Positions 24,248 to 32,425 of a stretch of 64,000 nt of DNA are shown here, piece by piece. Every line of letters starts with the position of its first letter. The stretch's first letter is position 1. A model generated the notes under the pieces. The model saw only the letters and a list, made by a program, of their open reading frames with translations. It had not been told where the DNA came from and searched no databases. The translations under genes were made by a program, and so were the position numbers. Source of the stretch: Haloarcula ordinaria (GTDB lineage: Archaea > Halobacteriota > Halobacteria > Halobacteriales > Haloarculaceae); NCBI RefSeq assembly GCF_029338275.1, contig NZ_CP119789.1, forward strand, positions 496,001-560,000. Reading direction: 5' to 3'.

Positions 24248-25447
24248 ATGGCGACCGTTCGCCGAATCCGTCGCGCCGTCGAGGCCTACCGCCGCGACTC
24301 TCCGAGGGGGCTACTCGTCGCGGTGGCGAGTGGCTGGTTCCTCGTCCTCGGGATGCGTTTCGTCGTCCCCGCCGTCCTACCGACGATCCGCGCGGAGTTC
24401 GGCATCTCGAACGCGGACGCCGGGCTCGCCGTGACGGTGCTGTGGATGACCTACGCCGCGATGCAGTTCCCGGCTGGGGCGCTCGTCGACCGCGTCGGCG
24501 AGCGCGTCCTCCTCTGTGGGGCCGCACTGCTCTCGGGTGTCGCACTGCTGGGGTACGTCGTCGCGCCGATCTTTTCGCTGTTCGTGCTGGCGACCGCCGG
24601 GTTCGGCCTCGGAACCGGGCTCTACGGTCCCGCTCGAGGGACCCTCCTCTCCCGGACGTTCGACGCCAGCGAGGGGGTCGCGTTCGGCGCCGTCATGGCC
24701 GCCGGGTCGCTCGGAGCCGCGGCGCTCCCGTTCGTCGCGACGCTCGTGACCGCCCGCTTCGGCTGGCGACTCGCGCTGGCGAGCGCCGCCCCGCTGTTCG
24801 TCTTCGTCGCGGTGCTCCTCTGGTTGACCGTCTCCGACCGCGCTACTACCCCGACCGACCGGAGACTTCGGGCAGACCTCCGGGCCGCGCTCTCGGGGTT
24901 CCGGAGCCGCCGCCTCCTGCTGGCAGTCACCGGCGCGACGCTCATGCTGTTCGTCTTCCAGGGCGTGACCGCCTTCCTGACGACGTATCTGGTGACCGTC
25001 GCGGAACGCTCGCAGGGGACCGCCGGCGCTATGCTGGCAGGGCTGTTCGTCGTCGGCGCACTCGCGCAGCCCGTCACCGGCCGCCTCGCCGACCGCTACG
25101 GGTCGCCGCGCGTCCTCGTCGGCGTCGCCCTCCTGAGCGCCGTCCCGCTGGCGCTGGTGCCACAGCTCTCTGGAACCGTCGCGCTCGCCGTCGGTTCGGG
25201 CGCCATCGGGCTGCGGATGAGCGCCGGACCGCTCTCGAACGCCTACATCGTCGACGTGCTCCCCGACGCCGTCGAGGGGACCGGCTGGGGCCTCCTGCGG
25301 ACGTGCTTCTTCGGCATGGGGTCGCTGGGGTCGACGGCGGTCGGCGTCCTCGCCGACTACGGGCTGTTCGAGACCGCGTTCTACGCGATGGCGGCGCTGA
25401 CCGTCGTCGCCGGGCTCGTCTACACCCGGCTCCCCGAACGCGCCTGA
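24248..25447 (+). CDS. MFS transporter
   Basis: Membrane transporter of 399 residues with about twelve helices. The first loop carries the MFS-type signature [13 protein letters not shown], repeated in the second half as [15 protein letters not shown] short basic cytoplasmic N-terminus ([19 protein letters not shown]) precedes helix 1. Substrate not identifiable; sequence style resembles sugar-phosphate or drug-exporter branches. hisG starts about 40 bp downstream on the same strand but with its own AT-rich box, so co-transcription is possible but uncertain. Confidence 0.88.
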   Translation: MATVRRIRRAVEAYRRDSPRGLLVAVASGWFLVLGMRFVVPAVLPTIRAEFGISNADAGLAVTVLWMTYAAMQFPAGALVDRVGERVLLCGAALLSGVALLGYVVAPIFSLFVLATAGFGLGTGLYGPARGTLLSRTFDASEGVAFGAVMAAGSLGAAALPFVATLVTARFGWRLALASAAPLFVFVAVLLWLTVSDRATTPTDRRLRADLRAALSGFRSRRLLLAVTGATLMLFVFQGVTAFLTTYLVTVAERSQGTAGAMLAGLFVVGALAQPVTGRLADRYGSPRVLVGVALLSAVPLALVPQLSGTVALAVGSGAIGLRMSAGPLSNAYIVDVLPDAVEGTGWGLLRTCFFGMGSLGSTAVGVLADYGLFETAFYAMAALTVVAGLVYTRLPERA

Positions 25448-25487
25448 GTCCGGAACACCAATTGTCCCCCGCGTCCTCAGTCGGCGT

Positions 25488-26336
25488 ATGCGCATCGCCG
25501 TCCCCAACAAGGGCCGCTTGCACGACCCCGCCGAGAGCCTGCTCGAACGGGCCGGCCTCCACATCGTCGACGGGGCCGACCGACAGCTGTACGCCGACAC
25601 CGTCGACCCGGACGTGACGGTACTGTACGCCCGCGCCGCCGACATCCCCGAGTACGTCTCCGACGGGGCTGCCGACGTGGGTATCACCGGCCTCGACCAG
25701 GTGACGGAGGCCGAGACAGGGAATCTCGAAGAACTGCTCGACCTCGAGTTCGGCGGCTGCCGGCTGGTGCTCGCTGTCCCGGAAGACGGCGACATCGAGA
25801 CCGTCTCCGACCTGGACGGTGGCACCGTCGCCACGGAGTTCCCGAATATCGCCCGGAACTACTTCGCCGACCTCGACGTCGAGGTCGACATCGCCGAGGT
25901 CTCGGGCGCGACGGAACTGACCCCCCACGTCGACATCGCCGACGGCATCATCGACATCACGTCGACAGGAACCACGCTCAGGATGAACCGCCTCGAGATA
26001 ATCGACGAGGTGCTCGACTCCTCGGTCCGCCTGTTCGCCCGCGAGGACGTCGCCAACGACGAGAAGGTAAAGCAGGTCCGGACGGCACTGCACTCAGTGC
26101 TGTCGGCCGAAGGCAAGCGCTACCTGATGATGAACGTCCCCGAGGACGCACTCGACGACGTGAAAGACGTGTTGCCGGGGATGGGCGGCCCGACGGTGAT
26201 GGATATCGCCGGCAAGGACGACGTGGCCGTCCACGCCGTGGTCGACGACAGCGACGTCTTCGAGACCATCAACGACCTCAAGGGGGTCGGCGCCAGCGAC
26301 GTCCTGGTGACCGAAATCGAGCGGTTGGTGGAATAG
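25488..26336 (+). CDS. hisG: ATP phosphoribosyltransferase HisG (long form)
   Basis: First enzyme of histidine synthesis, joining PRPP and ATP. The 282-residue protein begins [20 protein letters not shown], has [10 protein letters not shown] in the N-terminal lobe and the PRPP-binding [16 protein letters not shown] near 155. It ends with the ACT-like regulatory domain (about 210-282, [20 protein letters not shown]). The long form is homohexameric, feedback-inhibited by histidine, and needs no HisZ. No other his genes lie in the window. Confidence 0.95.
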   Translation: MRIAVPNKGRLHDPAESLLERAGLHIVDGADRQLYADTVDPDVTVLYARAADIPEYVSDGAADVGITGLDQVTEAETGNLEELLDLEFGGCRLVLAVPEDGDIETVSDLDGGTVATEFPNIARNYFADLDVEVDIAEVSGATELTPHVDIADGIIDITSTGTTLRMNRLEIIDEVLDSSVRLFAREDVANDEKVKQVRTALHSVLSAEGKRYLMMNVPEDALDDVKDVLPGMGGPTVMDIAGKDDVAVHAVVDDSDVFETINDLKGVGASDVLVTEIERLVE

Positions 26337-26364
26337 TACCGTTTTACTTCACCCCATCTCCTCG

Positions 26365-26487
26365 CGCGCTCTGCGAGCGCGCTGCGGCGAGAGGGCTCGT
26401 AAAAATCTACGCTAAAAAATGCGGCACGATCCCTCGCTACGCTCGGTCACGTGCCGTGAGACTGCGCCTCGCGCCACTCGGCGCAGT
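26365..26487 (+). terminator. three consecutive hairpins after hisG
   Basis: CGCGCTC-TGC-GAGCGCG (26365-26381) is a perfect 7-bp stem with a 3-nt loop. CGGCACG (26422-26428) pairs with CGTGCCG (26450-26456). ACTGCGCC (26461-26468) pairs with GGCGCAGT (26480-26487). The first, close behind the hisG stop, could terminate or protect the transcript. The other two lie around an A-rich run (CTAAAAAATG) and are unexplained. Confidence 0.5.
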
Positions 26488-26574
26488 ACACTATAGTCCG
26501 AGGGCCGGGACGCTTACACTCGGTTGAAACCATCGCCCACTGACAAGCCCCTCTTGCGAGAGACAGAGGGTTAG

Positions 26575-26890
26575 TTCACCAAGGCAATTTACGAGTCGAT
26601 ATATGTCAACCACCTCTATTGAGTTGTTCCGTCAGTTTATTTGATTGTATAGTGCCTACTCACCTCATAGCGAAATTAATTGAATTAGCATACGATGAGG
26701 CTCAATCAGATATTTCTGAACACGAGATTGAAGGACACCTCTGTGACACTCTGCTCGACAGAGATCTCAATTTCACAACGAACCAAGGAGCGCAAGCTGA
26801 GGTGAGACAAGAAAATTAATCGATAACAGAGATACCTATGCTCAGTCTGAACTTTAAAATTATATTGCGGTTGTAAGATATGCGCCCTCT
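26575..26890. other. AT-rich gene-poor patch
   Basis: About 315 bp with base composition strikingly more AT-rich than the surrounding DNA (for example AATTAATTGAATTAGCATACG and ACTTTAAAATTATATTGCGG). It lies between hisG and a convergent MFS gene and holds only one short open frame. The codon use is unlike the neighbours. It looks like the remnant of acquired DNA. No inverted terminal repeats or integrase were found. Confidence 0.6.
26652..26819 (+). CDS. short AT-rich open frame, possible gene remnant
   Basis: From GTG at 26652 (MPTHLIAKLIELAYDEAQSD) to TAA at 26817; a TTG at 26619 would extend it by 11 residues. The 55-residue product has a hydrophobic-polar helical pattern and ends AQAEVRQEN. 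Codon use (AAA, ATT, GAT, TTA) is foreign to the window. It could be the N-terminal stub of a larger lost gene. No homologue is recognised. Confidence 0.35.
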   Translation: MPTHLIAKLIELAYDEAQSDISEHEIEGHLCDTLLDRDLNFTTNQGAQAEVRQEN

Positions 26891-26945
26891 ATCCAGCACA
26901 GACGCCGGAACCTCCCACTGACTAAGTTCCCAGCAGCGCCGATGT

Positions 26946-28184
26946 TCACTCCTTGAGCCGCCACAGCAGCGCCGCGAATCCGATACCGACGGCCGGAAGC
27001 ACGGCGAGCGCGAGGAAGGTCCCCTGGACGTCGACGACGGTCAGGAGGTAGCCAGCCAGGGCAGCACCCGCGGCGCCGACGCCGAAGTTCGCCAGGTAGG
27101 TGTAGCCATAGGAGAGCCCGCGGTCCCCGGGCGGGCTGTACTCGGCGATGGTCGCCTGGTAGAGCGGCTGGATGGCAAAGAGGAGGAAGCCAAGCGCGAC
27201 GCTGACCGCGAGCAGCGGGCCGAGGCCGGCTCCGGCGGCGGGGATGAACAAGACCGAGACGACCGCGAGACCGGCGAACATCGCGAGCAGTCCCAGCTCG
27301 ACCGGAATCCGGTCGGTGAGCTTGCCGCCGACGTACTGACCGCCGATACCGACGGTTAGCAGGCCAGCGTAGAGGTACGACGCGAGGTCGAACTCCTCGG
27401 CCAGCGGGCTCCCGGGCTCGAACAGCCGGACGTAGTCTGTGACCGGCGGGAGGAAGCCGCCGAGGACGTCCGGGAGGAAGGTGAGGAACCCGCGGTAGAA
27501 CAGCCCGTTCATCATGACGACGAGGATAGCGACGGTGAAGCCCGCAGTGAACAGCGCTCGGGAGTCCGTGAAGAACTGGCCCAGGGACGCCGGCGGCTCG
27601 CTCGAATCGCCGCCGTCGGTGCTGACGGCCGCCGTCGCGTCGAACTCGGCGGTCACCGCGTACGCGACGGCGAGGAATGCAGGCACGACGAGCATGGCCG
27701 CGACGAGCCGCCAGTCGAACGCCAGCAAGAGGAGGGCGGTGAGGAGGGGGCCGAGCGCGATGCCGGTGTTGCCGGCCATCCCGTGGTAGGCGAACCCCGC
27801 GCCGCGGTCCTCGACGCCAGTCGAGATGAGCGCGAGTCCCGCGGGGTGGTAGGTGCTTGCGGCGACGCCCCACAGGCCGAGCGCGAGCGCGATGGTCGGG
27901 ATGCCCGGTGCGACGCTCAACAGGAGGAAAGAGCCGCCCATCCCGGCCAGACAGAGCGTGACGAGGCGATTCGACCCGAAGCGGTCGACGAGGACGCCGC
28001 CGGGGAGCGCCCCCAGCCCGAAGAGGGCGTAGCCGACGGCGACCACCGTCCCCAGGAGCGCGGTCGTCACCGGGAACTCGGTGAGCCAGACGACGACGAA
28101 GATGGGGATCGAGAGCTCGTAGGTGTGGACGAGCGCGTGGGCGATGCCGGTGAACGTGACGATAGCGCGGTCGTTGCCATTCAT
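26946..28184 (-). CDS. MFS transporter
   Basis: A 412-residue membrane protein with about twelve helices starting MNGNDRAIVTFTGIAHALVHT. GGVLVDRFGSNRLV is the loop 2-3 MFS motif; a Ser/Asp/Glu-rich cytoplasmic loop (about 190-205) separates the two halves. The HALVHTYELSIP start and STYHPAGLALIS are typical of a haloarchaeal MFS group related to fosmidomycin-resistance-like transporters. Substrate unknown. A membrane protein gene lies immediately upstream on the same strand with a 1-bp gap. Confidence 0.87.
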   Translation of the reverse strand: MNGNDRAIVTFTGIAHALVHTYELSIPIFVVVWLTEFPVTTALLGTVVAVGYALFGLGALPGGVLVDRFGSNRLVTLCLAGMGGSFLLLSVAPGIPTIALALGLWGVAASTYHPAGLALISTGVEDRGAGFAYHGMAGNTGIALGPLLTALLLLAFDWRLVAAMLVVPAFLAVAYAVTAEFDATAAVSTDGGDSSEPPASLGQFFTDSRALFTAGFTVAILVVMMNGLFYRGFLTFLPDVLGGFLPPVTDYVRLFEPGSPLAEEFDLASYLYAGLLTVGIGGQYVGGKLTDRIPVELGLLAMFAGLAVVSVLFIPAAGAGLGPLLAVSVALGFLLFAIQPLYQATIAEYSPPGDRGLSYGYTYLANFGVGAAGAALAGYLLTVVDVQGTFLALAVLPAVGIGFAALLWRLKE

Positions 28185-28185
28185 T

Positions 28186-28575
28186 TCAAATCAATCCGAA
28201 TATGTTGACGAACGCGACGCCCAGGACCGCCGCGAACGCGAGGTGGAGGGCAACGAGCGGGGCCGTCGACCGTGTCGAGAGCCGATAGACGGCGCTGACG
28301 GCGATGCCGTCGGCGATGACCGTGAGGACGACGACCACCAGGACGCCGAGGCTCGGCGAGACGACGCCGGCTTCGACGCCGAAGCGCTGTAGCAGCAGGG
28401 AGACCACCGCCGGCAGCAGGGCCGCCTTGGCGGCCAGCTGGCTCGGCACCTCCCCGATGAAGAACGTCGCCGCCAGGTGCAGCGTCACCGCGTAGAACAG
28501 CCAGGTGACGAGCAGCGTCACGACGACGGCCAGAATCCCGCCACCGGTCAGACTCGGCGTCGCGCCCTGGAGCAT
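28186..28575 (-). CDS. four-span haloarchaeal membrane protein
   Basis: A 129-residue hydrophobic protein from ATG 28575 (MLQGATPSLTGGGILAVVVT) with about four helices. An earlier in-frame start at 28632 would add a polar stretch that is unlikely. Its stop is 1 bp from the start of the MFS gene, so the two are almost certainly co-transcribed and perhaps functionally linked. It resembles a haloarchaeal DUF membrane family (I think DUF7473, unverified). Confidence 0.75.
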   Translation of the reverse strand: MLQGATPSLTGGGILAVVVTLLVTWLFYAVTLHLAATFFIGEVPSQLAAKAALLPAVVSLLLQRFGVEAGVVSPSLGVLVVVVLTVIADGIAVSAVYRLSTRSTAPLVALHLAFAAVLGVAFVNIFGLI

Positions 28576-28736
28576 ACCCGTGGTTCGACGGGGGGTCGTT
28601 TGTGCGTTTTGTTCTGCGGCAGTGACCAACACAGGTCACGGCACGGTCGCTGTCACGCGGCGAATATCGAGCAGGACGGCGACACCAGTTACGGAGCAGT
28701 GGCTGTCACGCGACGAACGCCGCGCGGCGGTGACCC

Positions 28737-29297
28737 CTACTCGAGCAGGCCCAGCTCCTCGAGTCGGGAGACGATCTTGTCGACGGCCTCCTTGGCGTCG
28801 TCAGGTTTCTTCCCGCCGGTGATGACGAGTTTGCCCGACCCGAACAGGAGCGCGACGACGTCGGGTTCGTCGAGGCGGTAGACCAGGCCGGGGAACTGCT
28901 CGGGCTCGTACTCGATGTTCTCGAGTCCCAGGCCGATGGCGATGGCGTTCAGGTTGAGGTTTCGACCGAGGTCCGCAGAGGTTACGATGTTCTGGACGAC
29001 GATCTCGGGGTCGTCGTCGACCTCGATGTTGAGGTCGCGGAGCTTGTCGAAGACGATGCGCAGACTCTGGTGGACGTCGTCGGTGGACTTCGCGCCGGTG
29101 CAGACGATCTTGCCGGACCGGAAGATCAGCGCCGCAGATTTCGGGTCCTGGGTTCGATAGACGAGGCCGGGGAACTGCTCGGGGTCGTAGTCGGCACCCT
29201 CGAGGTCCATCGCCACGCTCTGAAGGTCGAGTTCCTGCCCGATTCCAGTCGAGGCGACGACGTTTTCGATGTTGATGGTCTCCTTGGGGTCAACCAT
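28737..29297 (-). CDS. tbp: TATA-box-binding protein
   Basis: General transcription factor that binds the archaeal TATA box with TFB. The 186-residue protein consists of two direct repeats of about 90 residues: INIENVVASTGIGQELDLQS with FPGLVYRTQDPKSAALIF and GKIVCTGAKS, then VQNIVTSADLGRNLNLNAI with FPGLVYRLDEPDVVALLF and GKLVITGGKK. The acidic surface is haloarchaeal. Haloarchaea often have several TBPs; the full canonical sequence suggests the housekeeping copy. Its own promoter has a strong TATA box and a small palindrome (separate entry). Confidence 0.97.
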   Translation of the reverse strand: MVDPKETINIENVVASTGIGQELDLQSVAMDLEGADYDPEQFPGLVYRTQDPKSAALIFRSGKIVCTGAKSTDDVHQSLRIVFDKLRDLNIEVDDDPEIVVQNIVTSADLGRNLNLNAIAIGLGLENIEYEPEQFPGLVYRLDEPDVVALLFGSGKLVITGGKKPDDAKEAVDKIVSRLEELGLLE

Positions 29298-29305
29298 GTC
29301 TCAAT

Positions 29306-29332
29306 TTAAATCATGTATTTAAGGCTTATAAA
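29306..29332 (-). promoter_or_regulatory. tbp promoter with TATA box and start-site palindrome
   Basis: On the minus strand TTTATAAG (29325-29332) lies about 30 bp before the ATG at 29297. Between them TTAAAT-CATGT-ATTTAA (29306-29322) forms a 6-bp inverted repeat over the expected transcription start. The AT-rich palindrome could be an operator or a secondary TBP site giving autoregulation. The gene's strong promoter is seen; regulation is inferred. Confidence 0.6.
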
Positions 29333-29430
29333 GGTTCATGGCGTCGGCTGACACGTCGACTGCTACACCAGTCAAGTCGCTGAGAAGAACGGTTTATATT
29401 TGCGCCTGGACGGCGTGGACCGGCACGCTG

Positions 29431-30486
29431 ATGGCCGTCGGGACGGACGGTAGTGGCGTGTACGTGCTCGAACTCGGCGGGCAGGACGACGCCTTCGCGG
29501 CCCGGGAGGCCGCGAGTGCGGCCAGCGCCGTCTCGCCGCTCGCGCCCGGCCTGGCGACCGCCCGCGGCGTGACAGACCGCGTGCGGACGCTCGCCTACAC
29601 GCACCGGGCTTGCGAGCTCGTCGGCACCGGCGACCCCGACATCGACAGCGCGCAGGCGGTGCTAGCGGCCGCGAGCGTCGAGCGCTCGGGAACCGTCGCG
29701 GTTCGGGCCGTCGACGTCAGGGGGAGCACCGACGTCGACACGCAGGCGGCCGAACGGGCGCTTGGGGGCGTCCTCACCGACCGCGGGTTCGCCGTCGACC
29801 TGGAGACCCCAGACCACACACTGTGCGCCTACTTCTCGGACCCCGCGGGCGACGAGGAGTCGAGCGCTGGCGAGGCCTGCTGTGCGCTCGGCTGGCTCGC
29901 CGTCGAGAGCCGGCGGGACTTCGGCGATCGCCAGCCGACCGACCGGCCGTTCTTCCAGCCCGGAAGCATGGACCCGCTGGAGGCGCGCGCGCTGGTCAAC
30001 CTCGCCGGCGCCCGCCCCGGCGCGACGGTGCTGGACCCGATGTGTGGCACCGGCGGCATCCTCCTGGAGGCCGGCCTCGTCGGTGCCCGGCTCGTCGGGA
30101 GCGACGCACAGGAGAAGATGGTTCGCGGGACGCGCGAGAACCTCCGCGACGGGCTCGACGACGCCGAGCAGGAACCTGACGCGGGCCCGCGACCCGGCCG
30201 CTGGGACCTCGTCCGGGCCGACGCCGCCAGACTGCCCCTCGCGGACGACGCCGTCGACGCCGTCGTGTTCGACGCGCCCTACGGTCGACAGTCCCGCATC
30301 GAGGGCGACCTCGACCCCCTGGTTTCCGGTGCGCTCAGCGAGGCCGCCCGGGTCGCCGACCGCTGTGTCCTGGTCGCGGACCGCGAGTGGACTGCGGCGG
30401 CGGCCGCCGCGGGCTGGACACTCACCGACCGGTTCGAGCGGCGCGTCCACCGGTCGCTGGTCCGTCACGTCCACCTGCTGGAGTGA
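29431..30486 (+). CDS. trmG10: tRNA (guanine-10)-N2 methyltransferase (Trm-G10)
   Basis: Modifies G10 in tRNA. The N-terminal half (about 1-175) is a THUMP-type RNA-binding region. The C-terminal Rossmann domain has the SAM motif VLDPMCGTGGILLEAGLVG (about 200-218) and the N-methyltransferase motif FDAPYGR near 280, the family's D-PPY equivalent. Start at 29431 (MAVGTDGSGVYVLE) sits about 30 bp after a TTTATATTT box (29393-29401). A GTG at 29458 (VYVLELGG) is an alternative that matches some family members better. Divergent from tbp. Confidence 0.9.
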   Translation: MAVGTDGSGVYVLELGGQDDAFAAREAASAASAVSPLAPGLATARGVTDRVRTLAYTHRACELVGTGDPDIDSAQAVLAAASVERSGTVAVRAVDVRGSTDVDTQAAERALGGVLTDRGFAVDLETPDHTLCAYFSDPAGDEESSAGEACCALGWLAVESRRDFGDRQPTDRPFFQPGSMDPLEARALVNLAGARPGATVLDPMCGTGGILLEAGLVGARLVGSDAQEKMVRGTRENLRDGLDDAEQEPDAGPRPGRWDLVRADAARLPLADDAVDAVVFDAPYGRQSRIEGDLDPLVSGALSEAARVADRCVLVADREWTAAAAAAGWTLTDRFERRVHRSLVRHVHLLE

Positions 30487-30491
30487 CCGTC

Positions 30492-30510
30492 CGTCCAGTT
30501 TTACTGGACG
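30492..30510. terminator. 7-bp hairpin after trmG10
   Basis: CGTCCAG-TTTTA-CTGGACG is a perfect palindrome starting 6 bp after the trmG10 stop. Its position fits a transcript-end hairpin. It could alternatively be an operator for the small zinc-ribbon gene at 30575, whose AT box (AGATTTAAGC, about 30539-30548) lies about 30 bp further downstream. Confidence 0.5.
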
Positions 30511-30574
30511 AACGTCCATGATATGTGTGAGCGTGCCAAGATTTAAGCAGACCCGAAAACGAATACACACAACG

Positions 30575-30730
30575 ATGCCTACCTGGTCAGACCCAGCACC
30601 GTGCGACGACGGCGAGCGACTCTTCGAGTGTCCGGGCTGTGGAACGCGACTCTGTAGCGAGCTCTCTGCGGTGACCTGTGAGAAGTGTGGCGCCGAGATG
30701 CAGAACCTGAGCGTCCCGCGACCCGAATAG
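30575..30730 (+). CDS. rubrerythrin-like zinc-ribbon protein
   Basis: A 51-residue protein beginning MPTWSDPAPCDDGERLFECP. It carries CPGC and CEKC knuckles spaced as in a rubredoxin/zinc ribbon and ends SVPRPE. Such tiny zinc fingers are abundant in haloarchaea and mostly uncharacterised. Its own AATTTAAGC-like box is about 30 bp upstream. It is convergent with the dephospho-CoA kinase gene, 1 bp apart. Confidence 0.8.
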   Translation: MPTWSDPAPCDDGERLFECPGCGTRLCSELSAVTCEKCGAEMQNLSVPRPE

Positions 30731-30731
30731 G

Positions 30732-31271
30732 TCAGTCAGAGAGGACGGCGAGCGCCCGTTCCGGCGTCCCGTCCATCCGTTCGACGAGCGACCGCACTCT
30801 GTTCCGGGTCGCGGCGTCGCCGTCGACCAACACCATCCCCTCGTCGGGTTGGCCGTAGACCACGCAGCCGCCCTCCGGAAGGGCGAGAATCGCCGGGAGC
30901 GCCGCCAGGTCCTCCTCGCCGTCGACGTCGATGAGCGTCGTCCCCGCGGATTCGAGCGCGGTGACCAGCGCCGTCAACAGCTCCGCTGTGACCGTCGCGG
31001 GCGGGTTCTCGACCTCGATGCGGCGGTCGAACCCACGGACGGCGGCTCGCACTTCCTCGTCCACCGCGGTGCGTTTAGTGCGCTCGTCGACGAGCGCGAC
31101 GTCGGGGACGCGCCCGGCCTCCAGGAGGTGGTACGTGACGATGTCGCCGACGGCCACGAGCGGGTCGCCCGCATCGGCCAGAAGTGTCTCTGCGTCGGTG
31201 TATAGCGAGCCGAAGGGCTCTTTGAGTTCGCCTCGCAGGTCGTCCGGAAGTTCGAGGACGACGTCGGCCAC
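30732..31271 (-). CDS. GTP-dependent dephospho-CoA kinase (DUF359)
   Basis: Archaeal enzyme for the last step of coenzyme A synthesis, unrelated to bacterial CoaE. The 179-residue protein from GTG 31271 (MADVVLELPDDL) has the family motif GDIVTYHLLEAGRVPDVALV followed by DERTKR, and VDGEEDLAALPAIL in the C-terminal half. GTG is chosen because it lies 2 nt after the spt4 stop; the longer reading frame includes spt4-overlapping sequence. It is the last gene of the aIF2 gamma operon. Confidence 0.88.
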   Translation of the reverse strand: MADVVLELPDDLRGELKEPFGSLYTDAETLLADAGDPLVAVGDIVTYHLLEAGRVPDVALVDERTKRTAVDEEVRAAVRGFDRRIEVENPPATVTAELLTALVTALESAGTTLIDVDGEEDLAALPAILALPEGGCVVYGQPDEGMVLVDGDAATRNRVRSLVERMDGTPERALAVLSD

Positions 31272-31273
31272 GC

Positions 31274-31471
31274 TTACCGGACCTTCAGCGCGTACTGCCC
31301 GGGTTCCGTGACCTCCATCTCGCGGGCGATCTCGGACTCCTCGGGGTGAGCGATGACGACGTAGCCCGCCCAGTCTTCGGTCAGCGAGGTGCCGCCACAG
31401 GCCTCGCACTGACTCTCGATCTCGGCGCCCTGCACGCGGTGGCAGTCGCGACAGACAAGTCGGTCAGCCAT
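31274..31471 (-). CDS. spt4: transcription elongation factor Spt4 (RpoE'')
   Basis: A 65-residue zinc-ribbon protein that pairs with Spt5 to aid RNA polymerase processivity. CRDCHRV and CEACGG provide the four zinc ligands, followed by the typical EDWAGYVVIAHPEESEIA and YALKVR end. It overlaps the rpo7 stop by 1 nt, the classical archaeal rpo7-spt4 pair. Confidence 0.95.
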   Translation of the reverse strand: MADRLVCRDCHRVQGAEIESQCEACGGTSLTEDWAGYVVIAHPEESEIAREMEVTEPGQYALKVR

Positions 31472-32049
31472 CAGGAATCACCGGCTTCGGCCGGACTCTC
31501 GCGTTTCTCGCGGTCCTCCTGGAGCCAGCCGTGCTTGCCCAGGCCGACCTGTTTCGCCGTCAGGCCGATCTTGGAGTCCCGCGGGTTGCGCTCGTCGATG
31601 CTCTTGGTGACGATGCGTGCGCGGACCGCGTCGCCGACGCCGAGCGTCCGGTTGGACTCCCGGGAGGCGAGTTGCTGGTTCTCCTCGTCGTAGGCCAGAT
31701 ACTCGTCGGAGATCTGCGAGACGTGCAGCAGGCCGTCGACCGGCCCGATACCGACGAACGCCCCGAAGTTGACGACCTCGACGACCTCCCCGTCGACCAC
31801 TTCCTGCATCTGTGGGTCGAAGGTCAGCGCGTCGAACTCGGCCTCGTAGTAGACGCCGGGCTTGTTCGGCAGCACCGCGCCGTCACCGATGTCTTTGACG
31901 TCGATGACGGTGACGACGCTGCCGACGTCCTCGTCCATCCGTCCCTCTAGTTTGTCCTGCAGGAGCCGTTTGACCAGCTCCGGGCCGACGTCCGCCAGGT
32001 GTCGTGGCGGGACTTCCACCGTGTCGCGTAAGCGTACCCGTTTGTACAT
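31471..32049 (-). CDS. rpo7: RNA polymerase subunit Rpo7 (RpoE')
   Basis: Stalk subunit of archaeal RNA polymerase that pairs with Rpo4. The 192-residue protein begins MYKRVRLRDTVEVPPRHLAD, has the N-terminal RNP-like domain up to about 80 and an S1/OB domain (VVEVVNFGAFVGIGPVDGLLHVSQI, about 85-165). An acidic haloarchaeal tail follows. Placed between the PIN gene (1-bp gap) and spt4 (1-nt overlap). Confidence 0.95.
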   Translation of the reverse strand: MYKRVRLRDTVEVPPRHLADVGPELVKRLLQDKLEGRMDEDVGSVVTVIDVKDIGDGAVLPNKPGVYYEAEFDALTFDPQMQEVVDGEVVEVVNFGAFVGIGPVDGLLHVSQISDEYLAYDEENQQLASRESNRTLGVGDAVRARIVTKSIDERNPRDSKIGLTAKQVGLGKHGWLQEDREKRESPAEAGDS

Positions 32050-32050
32050 G

Positions 32051-32425
32051 TTATGGTTGAGTGATACCCAGTTTGTTCCGACCCCTTAAACTAATTACTG
32101 GAACGCCCGCGTCGAGCAGGCGCCGTTTGAGGGGCTTGTCGTTCGTCACCGCGTGTGTCGCCTCGTCTCGCGTCGCGAGTTCCAGCACCGCGTCGTCCGC
32201 GTAGTCGGCGTCGGTATCGTGAACCGACACCCGGTCGAGCAGGTCCTGGCCGACCGCCGCGGCGGTGGCCTCGGCACCCGCGCCGTCGGCCAGTTTCGCC
32301 AGTTCCTCGCGGACCGCCTCGGGGGCGACACAGTCTGCGTCCGGCAGCAGTCGGTCGAGTTCATCGAACAGTCGGACGTCGCATTCGACCGGCATCATCA
32401 GGGCGTTCGTGTCCAACACGATCAT
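32051..32425 (-). CDS. PIN domain nuclease-like protein (Fcf1/VapC9-like)
   Basis: A 124-residue PIN domain with [17 protein letters not shown] at the start (first catalytic Asp), [20 protein letters not shown] and [12 protein letters not shown] (acidic Asp site). This stand-alone PIN occupies the same operon slot in many archaea beside aIF2 gamma and is thought related to RNA processing, not to a toxin pair; no antitoxin gene is next to it. ATGA overlap (4 nt) with the aIF2 gamma stop. Confidence 0.85.
   Translation of the reverse strand: MIVLDTNALMMPVECDVRLFDELDRLLPDADCVAPEAVREELAKLADGAGAEATAAAVGQDLLDRVSVHDTDADYADDAVLELATRDEATHAVTNDKPLKRRLLDAGVPVISLRGRNKLGITQP

Noticed and set aside
26422..26487. 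tRNA-like or CRISPR-like repeats in the hairpin cluster
   Set aside because: Stems have unrelated sequences and irregular spacing; no clover-leaf and no repeated spacer unit.
32051..32425. PIN gene as a VapC toxin
   Set aside because: It has no adjacent antitoxin and occupies a fixed operon place between aIF2 gamma and rpo7, as in many archaea.
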